From: Spirochaetota bacterium
GTDB lineage: Bacteria > Spirochaetota > GWE2-31-10 > MWDO01
Assembly: GCA_017998755.1 (NCBI GenBank)
Contig: JAGOCL010000016.1
Location: 1 to 16,525 of the forward strand
Length of the DNA stretch: 16,525 nt
Direction: 5' to 3'
The notes beneath the pieces are model-generated. The model searched no databases. It was not told where the DNA came from and saw only the letters and a list, made by a program, of their open reading frames with translations. Below, one piece after another: positions 1 to 7,730 of the stretch. Made by a program: the position numbers and the translations under genes. Numbering within the stretch: the first letter of the stretch is position 1; each line of letters starts with the position of its first letter.

Positions 1-7
1 CCTTTGT

Positions 8-1096
8 TTAGTCTTTATATTTATTGTAGATATTAATAAATTCGTTTTCAATTTTCAGAAAAGCGTCCACAACTTTAGGGTCAAAATGTTTGCCTTTTTG
101 CTCTATTATATAGTTTCTAACGTCGTCGTGAGTCCAAGCGTCTTTATACACTCTTTTTGTCGAAAGAGCGTCGTAAACGTCGGCTAGAGCCATTATTCTG
201 CCTTGAATCGGAATATTCTCGCCGCTGAGTTTTCTCGGATATCCGGAGCCGTCGTATTTTTCATGATGAGAATAGGCGATTTCAGACGCAAATTTTAGAA
301 AAGCTTTGTCTTTTATCAGATGCGCTCCGGAATCCAACGTTTTCTTACCTATGTAACAATGTGTTCTCATTATTTTAAATTCTTCCTCCGTTAGTTTACC
401 GGGTTTTAACAAAATATCGTCTTTTATTCCTACTTTTCCAATATCGTGTAACGGCGAACAGTCAAACATCAACTCTATAAATTCGGCGTCGATTAAGTCT
501 TTATACTCCGGTAGTTTTGCAAGTTCTTCGGATAATAATTTGGAGTAGCTTTGAGTTCTGATAATATGTTCGCCGGTTTCGGGATCGCGGGATTCGGCTA
601 GTTTGGAGAGACTGACTATTAGGGCTTTTTTATTTTGATTAATCTCATAAGTTCTCTCTCTAACCCGCGTTTCAAGCAGTCTGGCGTAATCTAGCGCCTC
701 TTTTCTTCTGTGAGAGAGCTCAAGGTGTAGTTTGACTCTCATAAGGACTTCGTTATTGTCAAAGGGCTTGGTTATATAATCTACGCCGCCCGCTTCAAAT
801 CCTTTTTTCTTATCGTCCTGATTGACGTTGCCGGTAATGAAAATTATCGGTATACTGTAATCGCTATTATTTCTTTTTATGTTTAAGGCGGTTTCAAAAC
901 CGCTAATCCCGCGCATGGTAACGTCGAGTAAAATAAGATCAAATCCGGAATCGTTTGTAAGAGTATCCAGAGCTTCGGAGCCGGATTCGACAGTTTTAAC
1001 GATAAATCCGTTTTTGATTAAAATTGTTTCGAGTTTTTTTCTAATCGTATAGTCGTCGTCTACGACTAAAATTCTGCTTGATCTTTGTTCCATCAT
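8..1096 (-). CDS. Response regulator with HD-GYP cyclic-di-GMP phosphodiesterase domain
   Basis: A 362-residue RpfG-type protein. Residues about 7-125 form a receiver: acidic cluster VVDDD at 11-15, phosphoacceptor D58 in LILLDVT, T88, and K110 in TKPF. A coiled linker (about 128-155) leads to the HD-GYP domain (about 160-355) with H177, the H217-D218 pair in SPLHDIGK, HH at 277-278, GSGYP at 283-287 and the ADVYDAL segment near 305-311. All the usual metal-binding and GYP residues appear present, so it is probably an active c-di-GMP hydrolase switched by phosphorylation; activity is inferred from the family. It is the last gene of a minus-strand signalling cluster, 42 nt after the hybrid kinase, and is the natural output of that relay. 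The start is the first of two ATG codons; no Shine-Dalgarno is visible. No GGDEF cyclase is present in the window. Confidence 0.93.
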   Translation of the reverse strand: MMEQRSSRILVVDDDYTIRKKLETILIKNGFIVKTVESGSEALDTLTNDSGFDLILLDVTMRGISGFETALNIKRNNSDYSIPIIFITGNVNQDDKKKGFEAGGVDYITKPFDNNEVLMRVKLHLELSHRRKEALDYARLLETRVRERTYEINQNKKALIVSLSKLAESRDPETGEHIIRTQSYSKLLSEELAKLPEYKDLIDAEFIELMFDCSPLHDIGKVGIKDDILLKPGKLTEEEFKIMRTHCYIGKKTLDSGAHLIKDKAFLKFASEIAYSHHEKYDGSGYPRKLSGENIPIQGRIMALADVYDALSTKRVYKDAWTHDDVRNYIIEQKGKHFDPKVVDAFLKIENEFINIYNKYKD

Positions 1097-1103
1097 ACCA
1101 AAT

Positions 1104-1132
1104 TATTTACAATAATAATGTTTATTAATCAA
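1104..1132 (-). promoter_or_regulatory. Candidate internal promoter before the HD-GYP gene
   Basis: On the minus strand TTGATT (1132-1127) is followed after 17 bp by TAAATA (1109-1104). The -10 ends only 7 bp before the ATG at 1096, so a transcript from it would be almost leaderless. The region is AT-rich, so chance is possible. Confidence 0.3.
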
Positions 1133-1138
1133 CTACAT

Positions 1139-4100
1139 TTATATAATATTTAAGTTTTTTATATATTCTTTAAGATTTTGGAATTCATTAGAAAGTATAG
1201 GTTGATATGATTTTATATCTTCCAAATTTTCATTTTTTGCGGCGGCCTCTATATCGCGGGCGACGTCTCCCAGCTTGTTAGCCAGAATATTATATGCCGC
1301 TCCTTTTATGGAATGCGCTTCAAACTGTATAGCTTTAAAATCGTTTTGCAGTATAAGAGTTTTAATTTTTATCGTTTGTTTTTCAACTTTGTCGACGAAA
1401 TTTTTAAGGACGTCGACTACTACTTCTTTTTCGTTCATATAATTTGATAATGTCTCTTCGTAGTTAAAAACTGACGCGTCTGTCGTAATAGCCGTCCGGC
1501 GTTTCGGAGATTTCTTGACGAATTGATTTAATACGTTTATTATCTCGTCTTTTTTATACGGCTTAGTGAGATATGAGTTCATTCCGGCGCTTATAGCCCG
1601 ATCGATATCGTCCTTAAAAACGTTGGCTGAAACTGCGACGATCGGAGTATTAATGCCGACAGCTCTTATCTGAATAGTAGCGTCGTAACCGTTCATTACG
1701 GGCATCTGAATATCCATCAAAATAATATCAAAACGCCTCTCTTTTACAAACTCCAGAGCTTCTAAGCCGTTTTTTGCCACTACGGTATGCGCTCCTAATT
1801 TATTTAGGATAATTTGTAGTAATTTGTAGTTCGTTTCATTATCTTCAACGATCAATATATCTGCGTCGAAATGTTCTCCGTTATTTTCCGTTTCGGTAGT
1901 ATATTCTTTAGTCGTAAGATCGCTTGCAATTATTTTTTGAAGGGCTTTAAACAAAGCGCTTTTTTTAACGGGCTTTTGTATCTGATTTTGTCCTAAAATT
2001 CGGAGTTCGTCTTTAGCAAAATCTTCGTTTGTATAAAAAGATGTCGAGGTTAATAATATCTTTTTTACGTCAATTTTGTGAATAGTAATAGAATTTATCA
2101 AATTTTTATCTTTTAGTAAATCGTATTTGATTATCATAGCTTGAAATTGAGAGAAATCTGTTAATTCAAGACACTTTTCCTTATTATTAACAATCAATAA
2201 ATTTCCGCCCCATTCTTCAATATATTTTTTTATACTTTTATTAAAAGAATCGTTGTCGTCGAATATCAGAAACTTCATATCTTTAAAGCTATTTGCCGAA
2301 CACTCTAATTTAAAAATACCCGTAGGCTTATCGGCTTTTATGTAAAATGAAAAAGTAGAGCCGTATCCGTAATCGCTTTCAACGCTAAGTTCTCCCCCCA
2401 TCAACCTGACTAACTGTTTGCATATTGATAATCCCAGCCCCGTTCCGCCGAATTTTCTAGTAGTCGACGAATCTACTTGCATAAAAGACTGAAACAATTT
2501 TGGCAAATCTTCTTCTTTTATTCCGATTCCCGTATCGCGGACGTTAAATTCTATTAGGAAAGAATTTTCATTTTCTTCAACGAGCGTTGCGTTTACTTCA
2601 ATTTCTCCGTCGTTTGTAAATTTAACGGCGTTATTTATCAGGTTGATAAGAATTTGCCTGATTCTTACCGGATCTCCTTTGATAAAAGAGGGGATTTTTG
2701 CGTCTATATATGAAATAATCTCAATACCCTTTTTAGCGGCGCTTAACGCTACCAAATCGATAGATGATTCCACCGCGTCTATCAGATTGAAATCGATTTT
2801 TTCCAGCGTAAGTTTTCCCGATTCTATTTTTGAAAGATCTAAAATATCGTTTATAAGACTAAGAAGCACGTCCGCCGAATTATATATCGTGTTTGCGTAT
2901 TCTTTTTGTTCCGCTGTTAGTTTTGTATCTATAAGGAGATTGGTCATACCTATGATGGCGTTCATAGGAGTCCGAATTTCATGGCTCATATTTGCTAAAA
3001 AATCCGATTTGGCTTGGGTGGCGTTTTCTGCAATAATTTTTGCTTCAACCAGTTCTTTTTCAAATTCCTTTCGCTCGGAAATGTCTTCTTTTATAGCAAT
3101 GTAATGAGTTATCTCGCCGTTAGTATTTCTGATAGGGGAAATTGACGCTAACTCCCAATAATACTCTCCGTTTTTCTTTTTATTATGAAATTCCCCTCTC
3201 CACTCCTTGCCTTCTTTTAAAGAATCCCAAAGATTGTTGTAGTAGTCGGTCGTTTGATCTCCCGATTTGAGAATTCGAGGATTATTCCCGATGGCCTCTT
3301 GTTTGGAATACCCCGTAATTTGAGTGAATTTAGCGTTAACATATTCAATCGTTCCGTTAATGTCTGTAATAACGATCGAGTTTGGACTTTGCTCGACGGC
3401 AAAAGATAGTTGTTCTAATACGTCAAGAGTTTTGAGATTTTTCTCTTCCATCTCTTTTTTTTCGGTAATATCTATGATATATCCGGTCTCAGATATTTTT
3501 TTTCCTTCGCTATTAAATTCAACGTTGGAAGTGTTTGAAACCCATTTTATCGAACCGTCTTTACAAATTATTCTATGTTCGATTGTTTTTATATTGTTAT
3601 TTTTTGGTAAGTTGTTGAAATAATTTAAAACTTTTTCTTTGTCTTCCGGATGTATCATATCTGCCCATAAATCGGCGTTTTTATTGTAGTCTTCTTGCGA
3701 ATAACCGGTTACAATCTCGCGCATAGGACTGTGATAGGCGGAAACGACTGTTCCGTCATTATATTCGACTCTGTATATGTAATTCTTTACTTTATCTATA
3801 ATATTCTGATATTTTTCTTCATTTATCTTAATTCTTTTTTCATATTGGATACGTTCGGAGACGTCTATAAGAATTTCCAAAATCTTATTTTCATTGATAA
3901 GAGGAAACGCGTAAACCTCGTAATAAATCCCGTCTATAAACTTTTCCGTCTTTATCTTTTGATAATTATTCTCTTTATAACATTTAATCGGGCATAATTC
4001 GTTATCTTCATAGCATGGATGATCTTTGTTTAAAAGGAATTTGTGGCATACCTCCCCTTCGGGGTTTCTGTTAAGATTCATATTGGTATAGACAATTTTA

Positions 4101-4510
4101 CCGCTGTCTACTTCTAGTACGATATAGGGGAAATTTATAGAAGATAGTATGTTTTTAAGCAGATTGCCTTTTTTCTTAATAAAGTAATTAATTTTCCCAA
4201 TCAATATGTTCATAAAAGTATTACCGGAATCTTTTATTATATAGCAGAAATCTTCCGTATTTTGCATGATTTTTAAAATAAGTTCGTTATCTGAGGCATC
4301 AATCAAGAATACCGCGTGAAATGGTTGCTTTATTTTGATTAATGCTAATAAATCGTCCGATATAGCCGAGTTATTTATGATTAACAAGGAATCGCTTGTA
4401 AGATCTTTTTCTAAATCCCCGATCTTAGAGCAATGTTCGATAGAGTACTCGGAATTGCAGAGTTCTTTCAGGATATAGTCGTCTTTTTCGTCGTAATATA
4501 TTATTGTCAT
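1139..4510 (-). CDS. Multi-PAS hybrid sensor histidine kinase with receivers and C-terminal HPt
   Basis: A 1123-residue cytoplasmic hybrid kinase with no convincing membrane segment. Order: a receiver-like N-terminus (about 1-110) lacking a clear phosphoacceptor; a PAS-like domain with four cysteines (C155, C166, C173, C177); two PAS domains (about 240-355 and 365-485); a short coiled coil; dimerisation domain with H510 in SHEIRTP; ATPase domain with N627, DTGIGI at 659-664 and GGTGLGL at 688-694; a degenerate receiver (about 746-861) with K/Y at the Asp position; an intact receiver (about 883-998) with E889-D890, phosphoacceptor D933 in LMDIQMP and K983; and HPt with H1066 in EAHSIKG. The flow is H510 to D933 to H1066, as in BarA/ArcB-type kinases (family knowledge). 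It starts 5 nt after the stand-alone HPt gene, so translational coupling is likely; only a weak AAGAA precedes the ATG. The signal sensed is unknown. Confidence 0.93.
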   Translation of the reverse strand: MTIIYYDEKDDYILKELCNSEYSIEHCSKIGDLEKDLTSDSLLIINNSAISDDLLALIKIKQPFHAVFLIDASDNELILKIMQNTEDFCYIIKDSGNTFMNILIGKINYFIKKKGNLLKNILSSINFPYIVLEVDSGKIVYTNMNLNRNPEGEVCHKFLLNKDHPCYEDNELCPIKCYKENNYQKIKTEKFIDGIYYEVYAFPLINENKILEILIDVSERIQYEKRIKINEEKYQNIIDKVKNYIYRVEYNDGTVVSAYHSPMREIVTGYSQEDYNKNADLWADMIHPEDKEKVLNYFNNLPKNNNIKTIEHRIICKDGSIKWVSNTSNVEFNSEGKKISETGYIIDITEKKEMEEKNLKTLDVLEQLSFAVEQSPNSIVITDINGTIEYVNAKFTQITGYSKQEAIGNNPRILKSGDQTTDYYNNLWDSLKEGKEWRGEFHNKKKNGEYYWELASISPIRNTNGEITHYIAIKEDISERKEFEKELVEAKIIAENATQAKSDFLANMSHEIRTPMNAIIGMTNLLIDTKLTAEQKEYANTIYNSADVLLSLINDILDLSKIESGKLTLEKIDFNLIDAVESSIDLVALSAAKKGIEIISYIDAKIPSFIKGDPVRIRQILINLINNAVKFTNDGEIEVNATLVEENENSFLIEFNVRDTGIGIKEEDLPKLFQSFMQVDSSTTRKFGGTGLGLSICKQLVRLMGGELSVESDYGYGSTFSFYIKADKPTGIFKLECSANSFKDMKFLIFDDNDSFNKSIKKYIEEWGGNLLIVNNKEKCLELTDFSQFQAMIIKYDLLKDKNLINSITIHKIDVKKILLTSTSFYTNEDFAKDELRILGQNQIQKPVKKSALFKALQKIIASDLTTKEYTTETENNGEHFDADILIVEDNETNYKLLQIILNKLGAHTVVAKNGLEALEFVKERRFDIILMDIQMPVMNGYDATIQIRAVGINTPIVAVSANVFKDDIDRAISAGMNSYLTKPYKKDEIINVLNQFVKKSPKRRTAITTDASVFNYEETLSNYMNEKEVVVDVLKNFVDKVEKQTIKIKTLILQNDFKAIQFEAHSIKGAAYNILANKLGDVARDIEAAAKNENLEDIKSYQPILSNEFQNLKEYIKNLNII

Positions 4511-4515
4511 ATTTC

Positions 4516-4857
4516 TTAAAAATTTGTATCTTTTAACAACGTCTGTAATATCTCGAATTCTCTTTTAAGTAGTTTAAATGAGTCTTTAATATTTTGGGAA
4601 TTCCCGTTTTTTGCATTATGTTCAAGGTCGCGCGCGGCGTCTCCAAAATATTTGGACGCCATATTGTAAGCCGCGCCTTTTATGGAGTGAGCCTCAAATT
4701 TAACAACGTCGTACGAACTCATATCGATAGCGTCTTCTATTTTGTTTATTTGTTCCGGAATCTTTTTTAAGAATTCTAAAACAACCTCTTTGACGATGTC
4801 CCGTTCTCCCATGAACGACTCAATAAGTTTCTCGTAATCAAAAACATTTTTATCCAT
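4516..4857 (-). CDS. Stand-alone HPt phosphotransfer protein
   Basis: A 113-residue histidine phosphotransfer protein, essentially one HPt four-helix domain with the acceptor histidine H57 in FEAHSIKGAAYN. It would shuttle phosphoryl groups between receiver and kinase proteins in the cytoplasm. The ATG at 4857 was chosen over an in-frame ATG 27 nt upstream (4884) because GGAG lies 5 nt before it. It aligns along its whole length with the C-terminal HPt of the hybrid kinase encoded next (roughly 40% identity by hand count, with a block of 12 identical residues around the histidine), so the two probably arose by duplication. It lies 5 nt upstream of the hybrid kinase gene and 66 nt downstream of the 7TM kinase gene. 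It may accept phosphate from either kinase and pass it to the receiver/HD-GYP protein; partner choice is inferred. Codons for residues 83-87 contain one copy of the GGGAATTCCC repeat. Confidence 0.9.
   Translation of the reverse strand: MDKNVFDYEKLIESFMGERDIVKEVVLEFLKKIPEQINKIEDAIDMSSYDVVKFEAHSIKGAAYNMASKYFGDAARDLEHNAKNGNSQNIKDSFKLLKREFEILQTLLKDTNF
4596..4611 (+). repeat. Copy 1 of GGGAATTCCCGTTTTT, inside the HPt gene
   Basis: The exact 16-mer GGGAATTCCCGTTTTT. It also occurs at 7163-7178 and 7739-7754, always in the same orientation. Here the opposite strand is read as K-N-G-N-S in the HPt protein. The central GGGAATTCCC is itself palindromic. Confidence 0.85.
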
Positions 4858-4862
4858 AAAAA

Positions 4863-4866
4863 CTCC
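4863..4866 (-). promoter_or_regulatory. Ribosome binding site deciding the HPt start
   Basis: GGAG on the minus strand lies 5 nt before the ATG at 4857. The upstream in-frame ATG at 4884 has no such motif, so the shorter protein is preferred. Confidence 0.7.
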
Positions 4867-4923
4867 GTTATAAAAAATTAACAAAATTTATATAATAAAA
4901 CAAGTTTTTTGTAATATCATATA

Positions 4924-7011
4924 TTATCCTTCCCATCTTTGAAACGGTAGAGAGAAAAAAAATGTCGCTCCGACATGATTTTCGCTTTCAACCCATATAT
5001 GTCCCAAGTTTTTTTCAACGAATTCTTTGCATAAAATTAGTCCTAATCCTGTACCCATTTCGCCGTCTGTCCCTTTAGTAGAACTTGAATTGTCGATTTT
5101 AAACATTTTATTAACTGCATCTTCGTTTATACCCATCCCGGTATCCGAAATTCTGATAACGATCCTATCCCCTTCGGCATAAGAAGATAAAGCTATAACT
5201 CCGTTTTTAGTAAATTTGTTTGCATTTGACAAAATATTTCTTATTACAGTCGATATCATGTTTTTATCTGCGAAAACCGTTAAATTATCAGGTATATTAT
5301 TCTGAATTATGTTGTTTTTTGACATAGCGAATTCTTTTATCATATCTATGTTTTTTATAATGATCTCATTAATCTCGAAAAGTTCTTGCTCAAATTTTTC
5401 GCCGTTTAGCTGGCTTTTAGACCATACGAGCAGGTTTTCAAATAGAGAATAGACGTTTTTGATGTTTTTTTCGACTAGAGTTAACCGTTTTTCAAGCTCT
5501 ATCTTATCGATATTGTCGATGCCTATAGAAATTCCCGTAATGGTATTTAATAAAAAAGAAAATGAATTTCGCATATCGTGCGATATAATAGAAAAGAATT
5601 TATCTTTTGTCCGGTTTAGTCTTTTCAACTCGTTAGCGGATTGATCAAGAGCCGATAATAAATACTTTTTTTCTTCTATTTCTTTTTTTAATTTTCTGGT
5701 TCTTATTTCAACTCGGCGTTCAAGCGCTTTGTTGTATAATCGCAATTTATCCGATAGGAACTCAACTTTTCGAAATGCGTCGACAAATTTATTAGAAACC
5801 ACAAAGGACTTAAATATTATAAATAGGTATAATCCATACGGAAATATCATTGCGGTATGAATAATACCAAAGTTATGAAGTAAATCGTTAGCGTACGAAG
5901 TAAATAAAACTACGTACCCTAATAAAAAAAATAACGCTCCATTCCGTTTTCTTACGACCGACTTGATAATACAGATTAATAAATATATAGAGATAAGGGC
6001 GGTAATTACTTCATAACTCATAACAAGCCGACTATAAAAAGCTGAGCCGGTAAATATAACAATGATAGAATAAACCGAGCTAATATAAATTATCGCTTTA
6101 ATAAATATTAGTTTTATTTCGTTATTGAATAATATGTAAGCGAAAATACAGAATATCGGTAAGCCTATATAAAACGATAAATATTCGAGTTTTAACCCTA
6201 TTTCCCAATCAAGACCGGGAAAAAAATTGTGAAATAGTTTTTCTCCCGTTAGAACTAACCTGATAGAAATTAAAAAACAAAATATACTATAAAACAACGA
6301 CGAAAATTCTTTTTTCCATAAAAGAAATAAGTACATTTGATAGAATGCCATAATTATTATTCCGCCAAGAAGAAAAAGCTGAACTCCGAATATATAAAGT
6401 TTATACTTGTATATTGAGTCTCCGTTTCCTATATAAATATTATCAACAATTCCTCCGTTTCTGTGAAAAAAGTTTGATACTTCTACGGTTAGTATAATAT
6501 CGTTTCCCAAATTATCAAAATATACTTCCGTTTTATACACGCTCGCTTTCGATTGCGTTTTATTTTTTCCGACTATGCCGACCGATTTGATTAGTTTATC
6601 GTTTATCCATAGGCGATAAGAAGTATTTATACAATTAACTTTTAATCCAAGTTTGTATCCATACAGATTTTTAATTTTTAGTCTGTAAGTTCCATAGGAA
6701 GCTTTGTCGTATATAATTTTCCCATCCTTTTTTTCTTTATTCCAAAAAGAAGGAACTTGTATAAAGTTTTTATTATCGCTAATTTCTTTAAGCTTTTCTT
6801 GGTTATTAAAATCAAAAGGGTTGTAAAGTTTATTATAATAGAATTCCCATTTTCCAGTAAGCTTTATCATTATATCTTTATCAAAATCAACATTCGACAT
6901 ATCTATAGCTCCATTTTCAACGATAGGTATATTTTTATCGCTTATGTAGGAACAACTAAGGAGCGTAAATAAAACTAACGTATAGATAGCAGAAGAAAAT
7001 AGAAATTTCAT
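4924..7011 (-). CDS. 7TMR-DISM-type membrane sensor histidine kinase
   Basis: A 695-residue membrane kinase. The N-terminus is a hydrophobic signal ending in LLSC (C20), which could be lipid-modified. Residues about 35-195 form an extracytoplasmic beta-rich domain with LTGKWEFYY and YGTYRLKIK, resembling the 7TMR-DISMED2/galactose-binding fold that often senses carbohydrates (family knowledge). About seven hydrophobic segments follow between 204 and 401, then a coiled coil (about 410-465), a dimerisation domain with H478 in ISHDMRNSF (serine where proline is usual), and an ATPase domain with N596, DTGMGI at 623-628 and GTGLGL at 653-658. There is no receiver, so it needs a separate acceptor; the HPt and hybrid kinase encoded just downstream are obvious candidates. 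No Shine-Dalgarno precedes the ATG, and a TATAAT hexamer lies 7 bp upstream. The first gene of the four-gene signalling cluster. Ligand unknown. Confidence 0.9.
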   Translation of the reverse strand: MKFLFSSAIYTLVLFTLLSCSYISDKNIPIVENGAIDMSNVDFDKDIMIKLTGKWEFYYNKLYNPFDFNNQEKLKEISDNKNFIQVPSFWNKEKKDGKIIYDKASYGTYRLKIKNLYGYKLGLKVNCINTSYRLWINDKLIKSVGIVGKNKTQSKASVYKTEVYFDNLGNDIILTVEVSNFFHRNGGIVDNIYIGNGDSIYKYKLYIFGVQLFLLGGIIIMAFYQMYLFLLWKKEFSSLFYSIFCFLISIRLVLTGEKLFHNFFPGLDWEIGLKLEYLSFYIGLPIFCIFAYILFNNEIKLIFIKAIIYISSVYSIIVIFTGSAFYSRLVMSYEVITALISIYLLICIIKSVVRKRNGALFFLLGYVVLFTSYANDLLHNFGIIHTAMIFPYGLYLFIIFKSFVVSNKFVDAFRKVEFLSDKLRLYNKALERRVEIRTRKLKKEIEEKKYLLSALDQSANELKRLNRTKDKFFSIISHDMRNSFSFLLNTITGISIGIDNIDKIELEKRLTLVEKNIKNVYSLFENLLVWSKSQLNGEKFEQELFEINEIIIKNIDMIKEFAMSKNNIIQNNIPDNLTVFADKNMISTVIRNILSNANKFTKNGVIALSSYAEGDRIVIRISDTGMGINEDAVNKMFKIDNSSSTKGTDGEMGTGLGLILCKEFVEKNLGHIWVESENHVGATFFFSLPFQRWEG

Positions 7012-7018
7012 AAGCAGT

Positions 7019-7047
7019 ATTATATGATAAAATTATTAATATTTAAA
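7019..7047 (-). promoter_or_regulatory. Candidate promoter of the signalling operon
   Basis: On the minus strand TATAAT (7024-7019) lies 17 bp after TTTAAA (7047-7042) and 7 bp before the ATG at 7011, predicting a leaderless or nearly leaderless message. It agrees with the missing Shine-Dalgarno, but the surroundings are very AT-rich. Confidence 0.35.
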
Positions 7048-7092
7048 GAATTTACTTAAGAAAATATTTTACGCCGACGGAGCTGAGCATAA

Positions 7093-7653
7093 TTATTGAT
7101 ACGATAAGCCGATTGGACGGAAATATTCGTTATATTTGACATTAAAGAATTGTTTTTTTATAGGGAATTCCCGTTTTTCGTTATCCCAAATCAATCTTCC
7201 CAACCTTTTAATTTGATTATCCTCCATAAATTTCCAAACGTCGAAAGGCTTTTTCTCAATTTTCTTTATATAGCCGTTTTTTGCGATCAGTTTTTTCAAC
7301 CAAAAAACGAAGTTATCTATACTTTTATGTTTTTTTATGTTTTTTATAAAAAAATCCAACGTTCTTCGGATTATAAAAGCCATACTATACCCGTTTGTAT
7401 CCTCGTAAATTTTTTTTAATAGTAAATAAATCTTATAATCAATAGTAATATGAATTTTTTTATTCCAGCTAAGTTTTTCATACCGCGGAATTTCTTCCTT
7501 AGTAAAATTATATGCGTTTTTTAAGAAAGGGTACATAATATTCAGAATCTTAGAAATAATTGTCGACGTTCTTTTTTTGTTAAAAAATTCTTCAAGCTGA
7601 GTTAAGGCGTTATTTATGCCGTCGTTAATAACTATAGAAAAGTCGTATTTCAT
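7093..7653 (-). CDS. Putative DNA-binding protein with two ribbon-helix-helix-like segments
   Basis: A 186-residue basic protein not matched to a named family. Residues 2-46 read as a beta strand (YDFSIVIN), a helix, a turn and a second helix (RTSTIISKILNIMYPFL). Residues 66-107 repeat that layout: KIHITIDYKIYLLLKKI, then GYSMAFIIRRTLDFFI. This is the strand-helix-helix pattern of CopG/Arc/MetJ-type regulators, so one chain might carry a pseudo-dimer. The C-terminal third is Lys- and aromatic-rich and unassigned. The ATG at 7653 is preferred over one at 7680 because AGGAG lies 7 nt upstream. The gene is transcribed away from the HAD gene, and a perfect 26-bp palindrome lies 77 bp before its start, as expected of an autoregulated repressor. 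It is AT-richer and CpG-poorer than its neighbours, hinting at later acquisition. The fold is inferred by eye; a role in transcription is unproven. Confidence 0.65.
   Translation of the reverse strand: MKYDFSIVINDGINNALTQLEEFFNKKRTSTIISKILNIMYPFLKNAYNFTKEEIPRYEKLSWNKKIHITIDYKIYLLLKKIYEDTNGYSMAFIIRRTLDFFIKNIKKHKSIDNFVFWLKKLIAKNGYIKKIEKKPFDVWKFMEDNQIKRLGRLIWDNEKREFPIKKQFFNVKYNEYFRPIGLSYQ
7163..7178 (+). repeat. Copy 2 of GGGAATTCCCGTTTTT, inside the ribbon-helix-helix gene
   Basis: The exact 16-mer near the 3' end of the putative regulator's own gene. The opposite strand is read as K-R-E-F-P, a different frame from the HPt copy, so the identity is at DNA and not protein level. Confidence 0.85.
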
Positions 7654-7660
7654 TTTGGTT

Positions 7661-7665
7661 CTCCT
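7661..7665 (-). promoter_or_regulatory. Ribosome binding site deciding the ribbon-helix-helix gene start
   Basis: AGGAG on the minus strand, 7 nt before the ATG at 7653. The alternative ATG at 7680 lies upstream of this site and lacks one of its own. Confidence 0.8.
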
Positions 7666-7730
7666 ATAATTATATAACAAAAAAAAATTGGTTTTGGTTT
7701 ACAAAAAAAATAAAAATCTTGAAAAAAAAA

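Noticed and set aside
2643..3104. Open frame on the plus strand inside the hybrid kinase gene
   Set aside because: It lies opposite well-conserved kinase and PAS coding sequence, has no ribosome site and no recognisable domain; it is a shadow frame.
3324..3997. Two plus-strand hydrophobic frames opposite the PAS region
   Set aside because: They mirror the PAS coding sequence; the hydrophobic look comes from the complement of Lys/Asn/Glu-rich codons.
7654..7730. Promoter for the ribbon-helix-helix gene from TATAAT near 7670
   Set aside because: On the minus strand this hexamer nearly abuts the AGGAG site, so transcription would start within or past the ribosome site; no better promoter could be picked in the A/T tracts.
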